The position numbers and the translations under genes were made by a program. From Vibrio atlanticus (GTDB lineage Bacteria > Pseudomonadota > Gammaproteobacteria > Enterobacterales > Vibrionaceae): a DNA stretch of 64,000 bases. Under the pieces are notes generated by a model. The model worked only from the letters and a program-made list of their open reading frames with translations, searched no databases and was not told where the DNA came from. Shown here in pieces: positions 9,709-18,302 of this stretch. The stretch is from assembly GCF_024347315.1 (NCBI RefSeq), contig NZ_AP025461.1:496001-560000 (forward strand), written 5' to 3'. How positions within the stretch are numbered: the stretch's first letter is position 1; every line of letters starts with the position of its first letter.

Positions 9709-11399
9709 AGCGAGCTTCTCTCGTCGTCGATGAAGTACTGCATAAAAGCGTTGGTGTCGTCGATTTTCATCATAGTCGCAAGTTCATAAATGCTGGTGGT
9801 ACAAAGGTTCGCTCGTTCTAAAAGCGATGGCTGACTAAACACTTCCGTCATGGCTGCATTAGCAATTAACTTGCTGTCTGCGATTACGATCGAACGTGTG
9901 GTGTATTCTAGAACCAAGTGCATGTCGTGTGAGATGATCACAACAGTAATGCCCAAATCTCGGTTAAGCTTTTGGGTGAATGCCAGCATCGATGTGTAGT
10001 TACGGTAGTCTTGGCCTGCTGTTGGCTCATCTAAGATGAGGAGTTCAGGCTCCAACACTAAGATAGACGCGATCGTTACACGCTTTTTCTGACCATAGCT
10101 CAGAGCTTCAATGGGCCAGTGGCGGAACTTACTTAACCCGCAAAGCTCAAGAACGTTCTCTACTTTTTCTGTGATCAGTTGTTCTGCAATACCTCGGTTA
10201 CGAAGACCAAAAGCAATCTCATCAAAAATCATATGATGTGAGATCATATGATTCGGGTTCTGCATCACCACACCGACTTTCTGGCTTCTTTCAAAGATGG
10301 AAAGTTCAGATAAGTCTTGACCATTTAGATAGGAAGAACCTGAATCAGCATCTATCACACCCATGATGAGTTTGGTGATAGTGGATTTACCCGAACCGTT
10401 CTTGCCCAAAATCGAGACAAACTCACCCTTACCAATTTTGAAACTCACATCTTCGAGTGCATTTTTTTCGCCGTCGTAAGAATAAGTTAAGCCATGAACT
10501 TCGAGCAAAGGCTGGTACTGTTTCTCTGCTAGCGGTGCCGGGCGCTCAGCAAACCAAGCTTGAACTGCTGGGCGGAATCTTTTGTAATCCAAAGCTTTGA
10601 GGTTTGAAAGTTTATCTTCGTTAGTCAGAGGGGCTTTCGCTGCTTTAAGTGCAGATAAGTAGAGAGGTTCACGAATACCGTGCGTCTCAAGTAACTTGGA
10701 CGCTAAGATGTCATCCGGAGTCATATCCGCGACTATTTCCCCGCGCTCCATTAAGATCACACGATCAATATCGCGATGTAGAACATCCTCAAGGCGATGC
10801 TCGATAATCACGATAGTCTTGTTGGTTTCTTTATGAAGTTGGTCGATGATCTCAATCGTTGCTTTGCCCGTTTTAGGGTCAAGGCTTGCTAGAGGCTCAT
10901 CGAACAGCAAGATATCGACATCATCGACTAAAATACCCGCTAACGATACTCGCTGTTTTTGACCACCTGAAAGGTCATGAGGAGAGCGCTCAAGCATATC
11001 CGCTAGGTCGACCATTTTTGCTGTCGATTTAACTAACGGGTACATATCAATGTTCGACATCAACTGGTTTTCTAATGCGAACGCGATATCTTCACCGATA
11101 CTTAACCCCACAAATTGGCTGTCAGTATCTTGCAATACTGTGCCTACTTGCTCGGTATAGTCGTGCATTGAAAACTCAGAGACATTCTTGCCGTTGATCT
11201 CTAAAGAACCAGATACCTCACCTTTAATTGCATGAGGTATCAGACCATTGAGACACTGACCTAGCGTAGATTTACCACTACCACTTGGTCCAATAATGAC
11301 GATTTTCTCTCCTTTCTCTATCCTTAGATTGATATTTTTTAGCGTCGGTTTATCCAGCGACTCATATCTAAAAGAGAAGTTCGAAAATGCTATAGTCAT
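9705..11399 (-). CDS. ECF transporter duplicated ATPase (two fused ABC domains)
   Basis: A 564-aa protein with two ABC nucleotide-binding domains in tandem, replacing separate EcfA and EcfA' subunits. Domain 1 has Walker A GPSGSGKST (residues 37-45), signature LSGGQKQR near 144 and Walker B ILLFDEP. Domain 2, from about residue 300, has GKNGSGKST, LSYGQKKR and LLILDEP. The second signature has Tyr in place of the first Gly, as is common in this group. It lies between the S component (6 bases upstream) and EcfT (4-base overlap). The fused form is known in YkoD-type thiamine-precursor and related ECF systems. Confidence 0.93.
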   Translation of the reverse strand: MTIAFSNFSFRYESLDKPTLKNINLRIEKGEKIVIIGPSGSGKSTLGQCLNGLIPHAIKGEVSGSLEINGKNVSEFSMHDYTEQVGTVLQDTDSQFVGLSIGEDIAFALENQLMSNIDMYPLVKSTAKMVDLADMLERSPHDLSGGQKQRVSLAGILVDDVDILLFDEPLASLDPKTGKATIEIIDQLHKETNKTIVIIEHRLEDVLHRDIDRVILMERGEIVADMTPDDILASKLLETHGIREPLYLSALKAAKAPLTNEDKLSNLKALDYKRFRPAVQAWFAERPAPLAEKQYQPLLEVHGLTYSYDGEKNALEDVSFKIGKGEFVSILGKNGSGKSTITKLIMGVIDADSGSSYLNGQDLSELSIFERSQKVGVVMQNPNHMISHHMIFDEIAFGLRNRGIAEQLITEKVENVLELCGLSKFRHWPIEALSYGQKKRVTIASILVLEPELLILDEPTAGQDYRNYTSMLAFTQKLNRDLGITVVIISHDMHLVLEYTTRSIVIADSKLIANAAMTEVFSQPSLLERANLCTTSIYELATMMKIDDTNAFMQYFIDDERSSL

Positions 11400-11405
11400 T
11401 AGCGT

Positions 11406-11954
11406 TTATGCCTCGGTCAGGTTACGGCTTTGTTTGTTACGTTTAGCGACTGATTTTAGGATCAGGAAGCCTACCACTGCGATAAGAATAGTGTTGCCCG
11501 CAGCGATGATAGACAGTTGAGTGAACACTTTAGTAAACGGTTCTGCGTATAGGATGGTATCTAGGAACGCAGAGCTACCATAACCCACAACGTTACCCGC
11601 AAGGGCAAGTACCACGAACAGTGCAAAATCTTTCATTGGTAGTTCACCTTGTTGAAGGCGATTCTTAGTCATCATTGGGAATAAGCCGATAACCATACCG
11701 ACAATACCTGAGCCTAATACCCAAGTTAACCATACCCCCCAACCTGCGAACAAATCCGTTACCCAGTGACCGATAAAGCCAACCAAGAAGCCAACAATAG
11801 GGCCAAACAAAACAGAAAACAGTGCTAGGACTGCCATTGCTGGTTTCAATGTCGTGTTAGCAAACACTGGGACACCAAACATAGGTAAACCACCAATGCC
11901 GTACAGTGCCGCGCCAATAGCAATAACGACGACTGTTTTAGCTGAAAAGTTCAT
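11406..11954 (-). CDS. ECF transporter S component, UPF0397 family
   Basis: A small membrane protein of 182 aa starting [19 protein letters not shown]. The start at 11954 has GAGG about eight bases upstream and gives the normal family length; the frame is open further upstream to 12077 but without support. Five or six hydrophobic segments and motifs such as [17 protein letters not shown] identify the UPF0397 family as I recall it. It binds the substrate of this ECF transporter. Genome annotations vary between thiamine-precursor-like and unknown substrates, and I saw no riboswitch upstream, so the substrate stays open. Confidence 0.88.
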   Translation of the reverse strand: MNFSAKTVVVIAIGAALYGIGGLPMFGVPVFANTTLKPAMAVLALFSVLFGPIVGFLVGFIGHWVTDLFAGWGVWLTWVLGSGIVGMVIGLFPMMTKNRLQQGELPMKDFALFVVLALAGNVVGYGSSAFLDTILYAEPFTKVFTQLSIIAAGNTILIAVVGFLILKSVAKRNKQSRNLTEA

Positions 11955-12167
11955 AGATAACCTCGAATACTGAAAATAAAGCATAATATTCGCCATTATT
12001 AATATGCGTCTCAATGAGAACGTTTTTTGGGCAAATATAAAAAATAAGGCGCGCATTATACAGTAGAACCCTTCCATAAGGGAAGGTAAGTGTCTAGATG
12101 TCTAAAATTCCATCTAGACGCATTAATATCATGTAAAAAACGCAATTTTACGGTTAATCAAGCAACA

Positions 12168-12193
12168 AAAAAGCCAGAACGAGTCTGGCTTTT
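12168..12193. terminator. Bidirectional terminator between yibH and the ECF operon
   Basis: AAAAGCCAGA pairs with TCTGGCTTTT around loop ACGAG, with A and T tracts on the two sides, so it can work in both directions. It ends the yibI-yibH transcript before the ECF operon. Confidence 0.88.
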
Positions 12194-12244
12194 TGATTCA
12201 TATTAACAATGTGTTAAGCGGGGTTGTCGTATATCTACGACCGT

Positions 12245-12314
12245 TTAGTGGTCTAGCTCTAGTTAGTGGTCTAGCTCTAGTTAGTGGTCTAGATACGGTT
12301 AGTGGTCTAGATAC
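12245..12314. repeat. 18-bp tandem array at the yibH stop codon
   Basis: Four copies of an 18-bp unit containing TTAGTGGTCTAG, beginning at 12245, 12263, 12281 and 12299. The last copy encodes the final Leu-Asp-His-stop of YibH; the others lie just past the stop. Copies differ in the CTCTAG versus ATACGG half. Confidence 0.95.
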
Positions 12315-13429
12315 AAATAGTTTTGCCAACTCTTCATGCGAATAAGCACTTTACGCATGATAGATACGTGAGTGAAGCTGTCAGAATAAACGGCCACTTC
12401 CACGGCAGTACCCATAGGCAAATGGTACTCAGACAGATCATCAGTGATGGTCAGCTTAACAAATACACGGCCGCTAGTACGCAGTGCGTCAGTACCTAGA
12501 AGTGTGCCTCGAGCTTGAAATTGGCTTTCACCAATGGCTGGGATGACTTCATCAATGCGTCCTTTAAATACTTTTCCTGGTAGTGCTCTAAATAGAAACT
12601 CAGCTTCGTAGCCAGGTTGCAGGCGTTGTAGTGAGTTTTGTCTAAAGGCTGCGGTATAGAATTGCGCCTCAGTGTGAACAAAGGTCATCACCGGCGCTAA
12701 TGGTAGTGGTACAGCCATTACACCAGGACGAAGAGCGAGTTGAGTTACGTAGCCATCGGTTGGTGCTCTTACTACCGTTTGGTCAAGATTGAATTCAGCT
12801 TTACGTAAATCAGCAAGTAAGCCTGCAACCGCTGTATTCTCACCGCCAATCTCAGAGTTAAGTGCGATCTGAGCTTGTTGTTGGTTTGCTTCGGCTACTT
12901 TCACTGCAGCTTCTGCGGCTTTGTATGCCTGTCGACGAGTATCGAGTTGTTGCTCTGTAAATGCGCCACTTTCGAAGCCTCGCTTGTATCGAGAGAATTC
13001 ACGTTGTGCTTTGTCTCTTTCTGCAATGGCTTTTATTTTGGCAGCTTCAGCTTCTCCAACTTGCGACTCTAGACCTAAGGCTCCTTGACTCGCTTCTTTT
13101 ACTTTGGCTTGCAGCTTAGCAACTTCAGCTTCAAAAGGAATCGGGTCTATTTTGAAAAGGATATCCCCTTGCTTGAGAGGCTTATTTGCTTCAACCGGAA
13201 CCTCGATGACTTTGCCTCGAACCCCTGAAACAATCGGTGTCGTTGAGTAAACTTGATTACCGATTTGTGTGAAAGGGTGGTTGTAGTTCATTAATAGAAT
13301 CAAAGTACCGATGAGGACAACACCACCCAGTACGGCAGTGGGGACAGTCCATTTGTTTAGTGGGATTTTGAATACTTTGAAAATCGTAATACAAAGCGCC
13401 GCGTAGGTCATTATCAGCAGTAAATCCAT
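12299..13429 (-). CDS. yibH: HlyD-family periplasmic adaptor, YibH-like
   Basis: A membrane fusion protein of 376 aa. It has two N-terminal hydrophobic segments (about 1-20 and 28-48), a biotinyl-lipoyl-like half near 65-90, a long Ala/Glu/Lys-rich coiled-coil hairpin (about 85-215), the second half with VVRAPTDGYVTQLALRPG near 220, then a beta-barrel. It probably anchors in the inner membrane and spans the periplasm as an efflux adaptor. The stop of yibI and this ATG overlap as TAATG, and the E. coli yibI-yibH pair has the same layout. No pump subunit is adjacent. Substrate unknown. The 3' end is embedded in an 18-bp tandem array. Confidence 0.85.
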   Translation of the reverse strand: MDLLLIMTYAALCITIFKVFKIPLNKWTVPTAVLGGVVLIGTLILLMNYNHPFTQIGNQVYSTTPIVSGVRGKVIEVPVEANKPLKQGDILFKIDPIPFEAEVAKLQAKVKEASQGALGLESQVGEAEAAKIKAIAERDKAQREFSRYKRGFESGAFTEQQLDTRRQAYKAAEAAVKVAEANQQQAQIALNSEIGGENTAVAGLLADLRKAEFNLDQTVVRAPTDGYVTQLALRPGVMAVPLPLAPVMTFVHTEAQFYTAAFRQNSLQRLQPGYEAEFLFRALPGKVFKGRIDEVIPAIGESQFQARGTLLGTDALRTSGRVFVKLTITDDLSEYHLPMGTAVEVAVYSDSFTHVSIMRKVLIRMKSWQNYLYLDH

Positions 13430-13824
13430 TACTTAGCCTCCTGATCTTGAACGTTGTTTGTCTGTTTCTCTGTGCTGTTTTGCTCAGTGCCCGCTTGCTT
13501 TAGCTGTGCGATTTCGTTCTGAAGTGCACTCACTTGGTCAATGAGAGTGTCGACTCGGTGATGAATATCATGTTGTTCTTCTTCAAGCTTAGCGAAGCCC
13601 CAGCCACGATCTTTGCGCCACAACGTAGCCCAAATCCAAAGGAACGGCCAAATAGTGTGTAAAGTGAATAGGCTAACCCAGCCTGAGACATGAATAGCAT
13701 CTTGATGAGGGTGATTGCGTTCTTTCGCAATTTCATAGGGAATATCGTGAATAACGATGATGCCGTAAAAGATAACTAATGCTACGAAAATCAGTAGACC
13801 GAGTGCAAAGTAGTCTAAAAACAT
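13429..13824 (-). CDS. yibI: DUF3302 inner-membrane protein, YibI-like
   Basis: A 131-aa protein starting MFLDYFALGLLIFVALVIFY, with a ribosome site AAGGA before ATG 13824. It has two membrane segments (about 5-25 and 48-70, the second WVSLFTLHTIWPFLWIWATLW) and a C-terminal Gln/Glu-rich coiled coil (about 88-125). It matches E. coli YibI as I remember it. Stop and start are coupled with the HlyD-family yibH downstream, implying a two-protein membrane unit. Biochemical role not known. Confidence 0.85.
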   Translation of the reverse strand: MFLDYFALGLLIFVALVIFYGIIVIHDIPYEIAKERNHPHQDAIHVSGWVSLFTLHTIWPFLWIWATLWRKDRGWGFAKLEEEQHDIHHRVDTLIDQVSALQNEIAQLKQAGTEQNSTEKQTNNVQDQEAK

Positions 13825-14086
13825 AACAGATCCTTGTAATGTTAGATGTTAGTTACAAATATACTACGCTATCATCCAAGTAATTGTTATAAAAATGATT
13901 TACCAATCTGAAAATAATATGTTGCTGCTAATAATGAGAATAAAATCATTGGTGGATCTTATAAAATCCAATTGAACTTGAATAGGTTATTTCGGATTTC
14001 TTGCTGACAAGATGACAGTTCTGATTCAAACGATGCGCATAGCCATAATCATAGCCATAACAACAATAAATAAAGGATAAATACGG

Positions 14087-14995
14087 ATGTATATAGGTGA
14101 ATTAGCGGCCATTGGCGCTGCGATGGTGTGGGCATGTGCGACATGGATTTATGGGCAGTTTGGGCATCGCTTCTCTGCGATGCAGTTGAATATCGTTAAG
14201 GGGGTTGTAGCCTCTGGCATGATGCTGTTGGTCATGCCGTTAATACCGATGCCTGAATTCGAACTGAGTGCTAACCATTTTTGGATCTTGGCGATCTCGG
14301 GAGTCATTGGTATCGCAGTTGGTGACAGTGCTTATTTTGCGGCATTAAAAAGAATTGGTGCCAATAAGACCTTGTTGCTGGAATCTCTGGCTCCACCTCT
14401 TTCTGGTGTTTTGGCATTAATGTTTCTTGGCGCGGCACTCACTTTGCAAAGTTGGCTCGGTGTTGTGATAACAACCTTAGCGGTGACCTTTGTGGTCTTT
14501 CAGCCGTCGAAATCAGCGAACGGTAATGATATTTCTAATGACAAAGCACAGTGGGGTGGCATTGGATATGGGCTTATGGCAAGCGTTTGTCAGGCGTCGG
14601 GCGTGGTGATTTCCCATTACGCATTGGTGGCGGGTGACATTCCACCATTGTTAGGTGCTTTGATTCGCCTGACGATTGGCGTGTTTGCCGTAATGCTGAT
14701 TATCCCTTTCGTTGAAAAGAAGCCGTACTCGTCGATAAAAAGAGATTTATGGGCAATGACCAAGCTCGATAAACTTTGGTTATTAGGTGCAATCTTTGTT
14801 GGGACGTTTCTCGCTCTATGGCTTCAGCAAGTGGCGTTGAAAAATGCTAACCCTGCGATTGCTCAAACATTAATAGCGACCAGCCCGGTCTTTATTTTGG
14901 TGATTTATGCGATTAGAGGAGAGAAGGTGTCAAAGCAAAGTATCATCGGGACACTTGCCGCATTAGGTGGAATCTCTTTGTTCTTTTATCAATAA
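14087..14995 (+). CDS. DMT-superfamily transporter with two EamA domains
   Basis: A 302-aa inner-membrane protein with about ten hydrophobic helices in two homologous EamA halves (about 1-140 and 155-300). Such carriers export amino acids or other metabolites; the substrate here cannot be read from sequence. ATG 14087 is preceded by AAAGGAT. Single gene, convergent with the GGDEF gene after a short tandem-repeat spacer. Confidence 0.85.
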   Translation: MYIGELAAIGAAMVWACATWIYGQFGHRFSAMQLNIVKGVVASGMMLLVMPLIPMPEFELSANHFWILAISGVIGIAVGDSAYFAALKRIGANKTLLLESLAPPLSGVLALMFLGAALTLQSWLGVVITTLAVTFVVFQPSKSANGNDISNDKAQWGGIGYGLMASVCQASGVVISHYALVAGDIPPLLGALIRLTIGVFAVMLIIPFVEKKPYSSIKRDLWAMTKLDKLWLLGAIFVGTFLALWLQQVALKNANPAIAQTLIATSPVFILVIYAIRGEKVSKQSIIGTLAALGGISLFFYQ

Positions 14996-15010
14996 GAGGC
15001 GGGCTTAGCT

Positions 15011-15058
15011 ACAGACCTACAGACCTACAGACCTACAGACCTACAGACCTATAGACAG
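15011..15058. repeat. 8-bp tandem array between DMT gene and GGDEF gene
   Basis: Five perfect copies of ACAGACCT (15011-15050) followed by degenerate ATAGACAG. It fills the short spacer between two converging genes and is likely length-variable between strains. Confidence 0.95.
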
Positions 15059-15066
15059 ACGTGTTA

Positions 15067-16650
15067 CTACTCCGTACACACTTGATTACGGCCGTTGGCT
15101 TTAGCTCGGTATAGGGCTTTGTCTGCACGATAGAAGGTACGCTGAGTATTTTCTCCATCGCGATGCAAAGTGATACCGATACTAACGGTTAAACCGCGCT
15201 CGCCGAGTATTTCATGCCACCCAAATTGGAAGATACGCTCTCGATAATTTTCAGAGTGCATTTCTGCTTTCGCAAGGTCAGTATTCTCAAGGATGACGAG
15301 GAACTCTTCTCCGCCAAACCTGACACATGACGCGCCTCTAAACTTAAAGTATGAACGCAGTTCTTGAGAAACGCTGACGATCGCTTTATCACCCACTAAG
15401 TGGCTCAGTTCATCATTGATTGACTTAAAGTGGTCGATATCGATAACCATTAATGCGAAAGGCGTTTCGTGTAGCAGTAGATCTTTCAGTTTCACATCTA
15501 ACCAGCGACGGTTGTGTAACCCGGTCAGTGGATCGGTGAAAACATCTTGTTGTAGTTGAGCAACCGTATTCTTGTGCTGCTCTGTTGTCTCTTTTAGCTC
15601 TTTGTTCTCTTGTTCGGAGAGAATGAGTTTAAGTTGTAATTCAAACCGTGATAGACGGCGCAGTTGGCTTGCACCAAGTTCGCTGATCGGGATCTGCTTC
15701 ATCAGATCCGTTTCAATTCGGTAGCCTTTCTTCTCGTAGCTCAGCGCTTCTTCAAAACGACCTTGATTCAAACATACATCACTTAGAGAATCATAGAAGC
15801 GCTTCGCAAGCACAGGTGACGAGCCGGGCTTCACACGTTTGTGGGTGCTCGACAAGATCATACTTGCATAGTCTTGCTTTCCGGTCGCACTCAAGCAATG
15901 TGCTAACTCTAGACGAGTCATGGTCGCGAGCCAACTTGCTTGAGTACTGTTGGCTGGATATTGAATTTTTGACAGACAACGAAGCGCTTCATGGTGCTTT
16001 TTCTTAGCACGGAGCACTTTTGCTTGATACAACAGTATCTGAGCTGTGAGTAGCTTATCACTCACTAAAATGCTCAGTTCTTCGCATTCGTTCAGTAAGT
16101 CGCTGGCCGCCGTTATTCGGTTGAGCAGTAGCAGACTTGCTACCATATAAAGCTTGAATTTCAGACGAAGTGATCGACTGCTTATCGCGTGATCTATGCT
16201 ATTGATTTTTTGGTAGTAGCGAAGAGCTCTGCTGTGATCTCCGTAAGCGTCACACAGGTTCCCCATACCTAAGATAGCCATTACATATTCATCGATATGG
16301 CCGTGCTCAACGGCGATTGTCGATGAGCTGACGAATTCATTCAGTGCCGACGTGTAATCACCAATTTCAACCAAGCGATTACTTAAGCTGGTCTTTACAG
16401 TAAGAATATCTTCTATATCTGTAGGAAGGTGGAGTAGGTCGAGTGCCAGTTTTAATTCATCAATACTGGTTTGATTTTGTTGTAACTCGGCGCGGTACTC
16501 AGAGCTGATGATGTAACAGTGTGCTTGTTCTGTTTGTGTCGTCGAAACGTGTTGGCGAATATGATTCCAGAATATGATCGCCTCTTCACCCGATACCGAT
16601 GAAGGATCTAGACCTGCATCTGTAATCTTGCTTAATAGGGTTTCCATCAT
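15067..16650 (-). CDS. TPR-GGDEF protein, probable diguanylate cyclase
   Basis: A 527-aa soluble protein. The N-terminal two-thirds (to about 345) is helical with TPR-like repeats, followed by a coiled coil (about 335-365) and a C-terminal GGDEF domain with DPLTGLHNRRWL and an intact GGEEF at 446-450. It should make cyclic di-GMP from two GTP. The RxxD inhibitory site normally upstream of GGEEF is not present, so product inhibition may be weak. No membrane segment or signal peptide. The start overlaps the stop of the upstream TPR gene by 4 bases, with GAGG eight bases before ATG 16650, so the two are translationally coupled. Confidence 0.88.
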   Translation of the reverse strand: MMETLLSKITDAGLDPSSVSGEEAIIFWNHIRQHVSTTQTEQAHCYIISSEYRAELQQNQTSIDELKLALDLLHLPTDIEDILTVKTSLSNRLVEIGDYTSALNEFVSSSTIAVEHGHIDEYVMAILGMGNLCDAYGDHSRALRYYQKINSIDHAISSRSLRLKFKLYMVASLLLLNRITAASDLLNECEELSILVSDKLLTAQILLYQAKVLRAKKKHHEALRCLSKIQYPANSTQASWLATMTRLELAHCLSATGKQDYASMILSSTHKRVKPGSSPVLAKRFYDSLSDVCLNQGRFEEALSYEKKGYRIETDLMKQIPISELGASQLRRLSRFELQLKLILSEQENKELKETTEQHKNTVAQLQQDVFTDPLTGLHNRRWLDVKLKDLLLHETPFALMVIDIDHFKSINDELSHLVGDKAIVSVSQELRSYFKFRGASCVRFGGEEFLVILENTDLAKAEMHSENYRERIFQFGWHEILGERGLTVSIGITLHRDGENTQRTFYRADKALYRAKANGRNQVCTE

Positions 16651-18116
16651 TCTGTTACCTCAGCATCGTCTTCTTCTAGTTGTTCAAGAGTGAACGGGAA
16701 CGTCAAAATATCGTTGAGGCTGACGGTCGGTCTCGAACCTTTTAATCCTTTTCTGTGCCATGGATAGATATCTAGCATGGTGGTCAGAGTTTTGAAGATC
16801 TGGTCAGCAGCTTCGTCTTTTTCGGAAAGCATAAGAGCCACACGTTCCGAACTTAGCCTTGCAATGAAGTCGTTCTGATTACACAAGGTATGTGCTATCT
16901 CGGTACAGACATCTAAGTAATCGGTATCGATGTGATGGAACATGATGATGCAGTGATTAGAGCGTTTAAGCTCCGTCTTAAATAGTACCAGTTTTTCCCA
17001 CCAGAAGGTTTCGGAAACGACATAAGAGAGGTGCTTTTCCGGGTCGTGTTCGTGTTGACCTCTAATGCGGTTAATTAGCTTACGAGCTCTCTGTTCAAGC
17101 TGGCGTTTTGAACTGCGCGCTTTGTCTAAACCGACACGATTTGTTTGTTCTTTAAGCATGCCGGTAGAATATTGACGATACTTCTTAAAAGCGATCAATG
17201 CGGCTTCAAAATCTTGATTTTCTTCTGCGACTAAAGACTGTTGATAACAAATTTGGCTAAGCAGTTCGCCATTATCGAATTCGTTTGCTGACTCTTCTGC
17301 CAGCCTTAGCAACTCGGCGGCTTGTTCTGGCCTCTTTCTTAAGAGCTCCAGTCTAGCTCGACTGATGTAGGAATGCGCTTTCATCCATACAAGGTTGTGC
17401 TCTACTGCTAGCTTGTGCGCTTTGGCTGTGGCTCGTTCTGCATCATCCAAACGTTCAAGGCCAAGTAGGGCAAGGCCTCGAAAATCCCATACTTCAGCGT
17501 GCCAAGTATTATCTTTATATTCTTTTAGTGCTTCTTCTGCACCGTCGAGCACCGATAGCATTTCAACATAGTTGTTGAGCAGGTAGTAATCCCATGCGAG
17601 AAGTATTCTTGCTTTGCCTTCTAACCAACCAATGCGGCTGTTATTCGCTACTTTTACAGCGAGCTGGTGGGTAGAGCGTGCAAGTTTATATTCGTGAGTC
17701 ATTCGCCAAATGTTGCCAAGGCCAATGAGGCATTCAATTTGAATCTCCACTTCATCAACCAGTGCAGATTGTTCTAATGCATTGATCCAGAACTGTTGGG
17801 CGGAGTAATACTTGGCTTGTCCCCAGAATTGGAGAGCGTGTAAGTGGAGAATTTCAGGGAGAAAATGATCGGTATCTAATCGGCTTTGGCGTTTGTAGGC
17901 TTCCTTGATGTATTTTAAACCTTTCTGGTAATCCATAAGGTTCCAACAACATCTCGCCATTAACATGAATGACTGGATAGCGCCCTCTTCAAACAGAACT
18001 TGCTCTGATCTGACTAGGCATTGTTGTGCAATCTCTAGGATCACCAATGGCTCAGAATCAACGCGAGTTTTGAGTTGTTCTAGTTCGGTTTCAAGAAGGT
18101 ACTGATTTTTGTCCAA
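16647..18116 (-). CDS. TPR protein with decayed GGDEF-like domain
   Basis: A 489-aa soluble helical protein with TPR-like repeats through about residue 320, a basic coiled coil (about 325-350) and a C-terminal domain about the size of a GGDEF domain. At the expected position (422-426) it reads RLSSERVALML where an active enzyme has RxGGEEFxxxL, so it is unlikely to make cyclic di-GMP. It shares layout with the downstream active protein and overlaps it by 4 bases, suggesting a duplicated pair in which this one is a regulator or partner. The start codon is TTG 18116 with a weak ribosome site, so the exact start is uncertain. The GGDEF relationship is inferred from a short motif match. Confidence 0.75.
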   Translation of the reverse strand: MDKNQYLLETELEQLKTRVDSEPLVILEIAQQCLVRSEQVLFEEGAIQSFMLMARCCWNLMDYQKGLKYIKEAYKRQSRLDTDHFLPEILHLHALQFWGQAKYYSAQQFWINALEQSALVDEVEIQIECLIGLGNIWRMTHEYKLARSTHQLAVKVANNSRIGWLEGKARILLAWDYYLLNNYVEMLSVLDGAEEALKEYKDNTWHAEVWDFRGLALLGLERLDDAERATAKAHKLAVEHNLVWMKAHSYISRARLELLRKRPEQAAELLRLAEESANEFDNGELLSQICYQQSLVAEENQDFEAALIAFKKYRQYSTGMLKEQTNRVGLDKARSSKRQLEQRARKLINRIRGQHEHDPEKHLSYVVSETFWWEKLVLFKTELKRSNHCIIMFHHIDTDYLDVCTEIAHTLCNQNDFIARLSSERVALMLSEKDEAADQIFKTLTTMLDIYPWHRKGLKGSRPTVSLNDILTFPFTLEQLEEDDAEVTE

Positions 18117-18302
18117 GGCTTAGATCCATAATTATCGAACATATTGATAACACAATCATTATAGGAGTGTGATTGATGATAAGCATCAATTATCTCTCGC
18201 TGAGCATAAAGGGGACACGTATCTTTTCCAATTTTGGGTGTTATCTCATGCTTTTGCTTTGAAATCAATGAGTTCTAGAGCGCTTGTCTAGATGGTAAAT
18301 TT

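Noticed and set aside
12078..12298. Thiamine or other riboswitch before the ECF operon
   Set aside because: The leader shows only a bidirectional terminator and AT-rich sequence; I could not find a conserved TPP or similar core.
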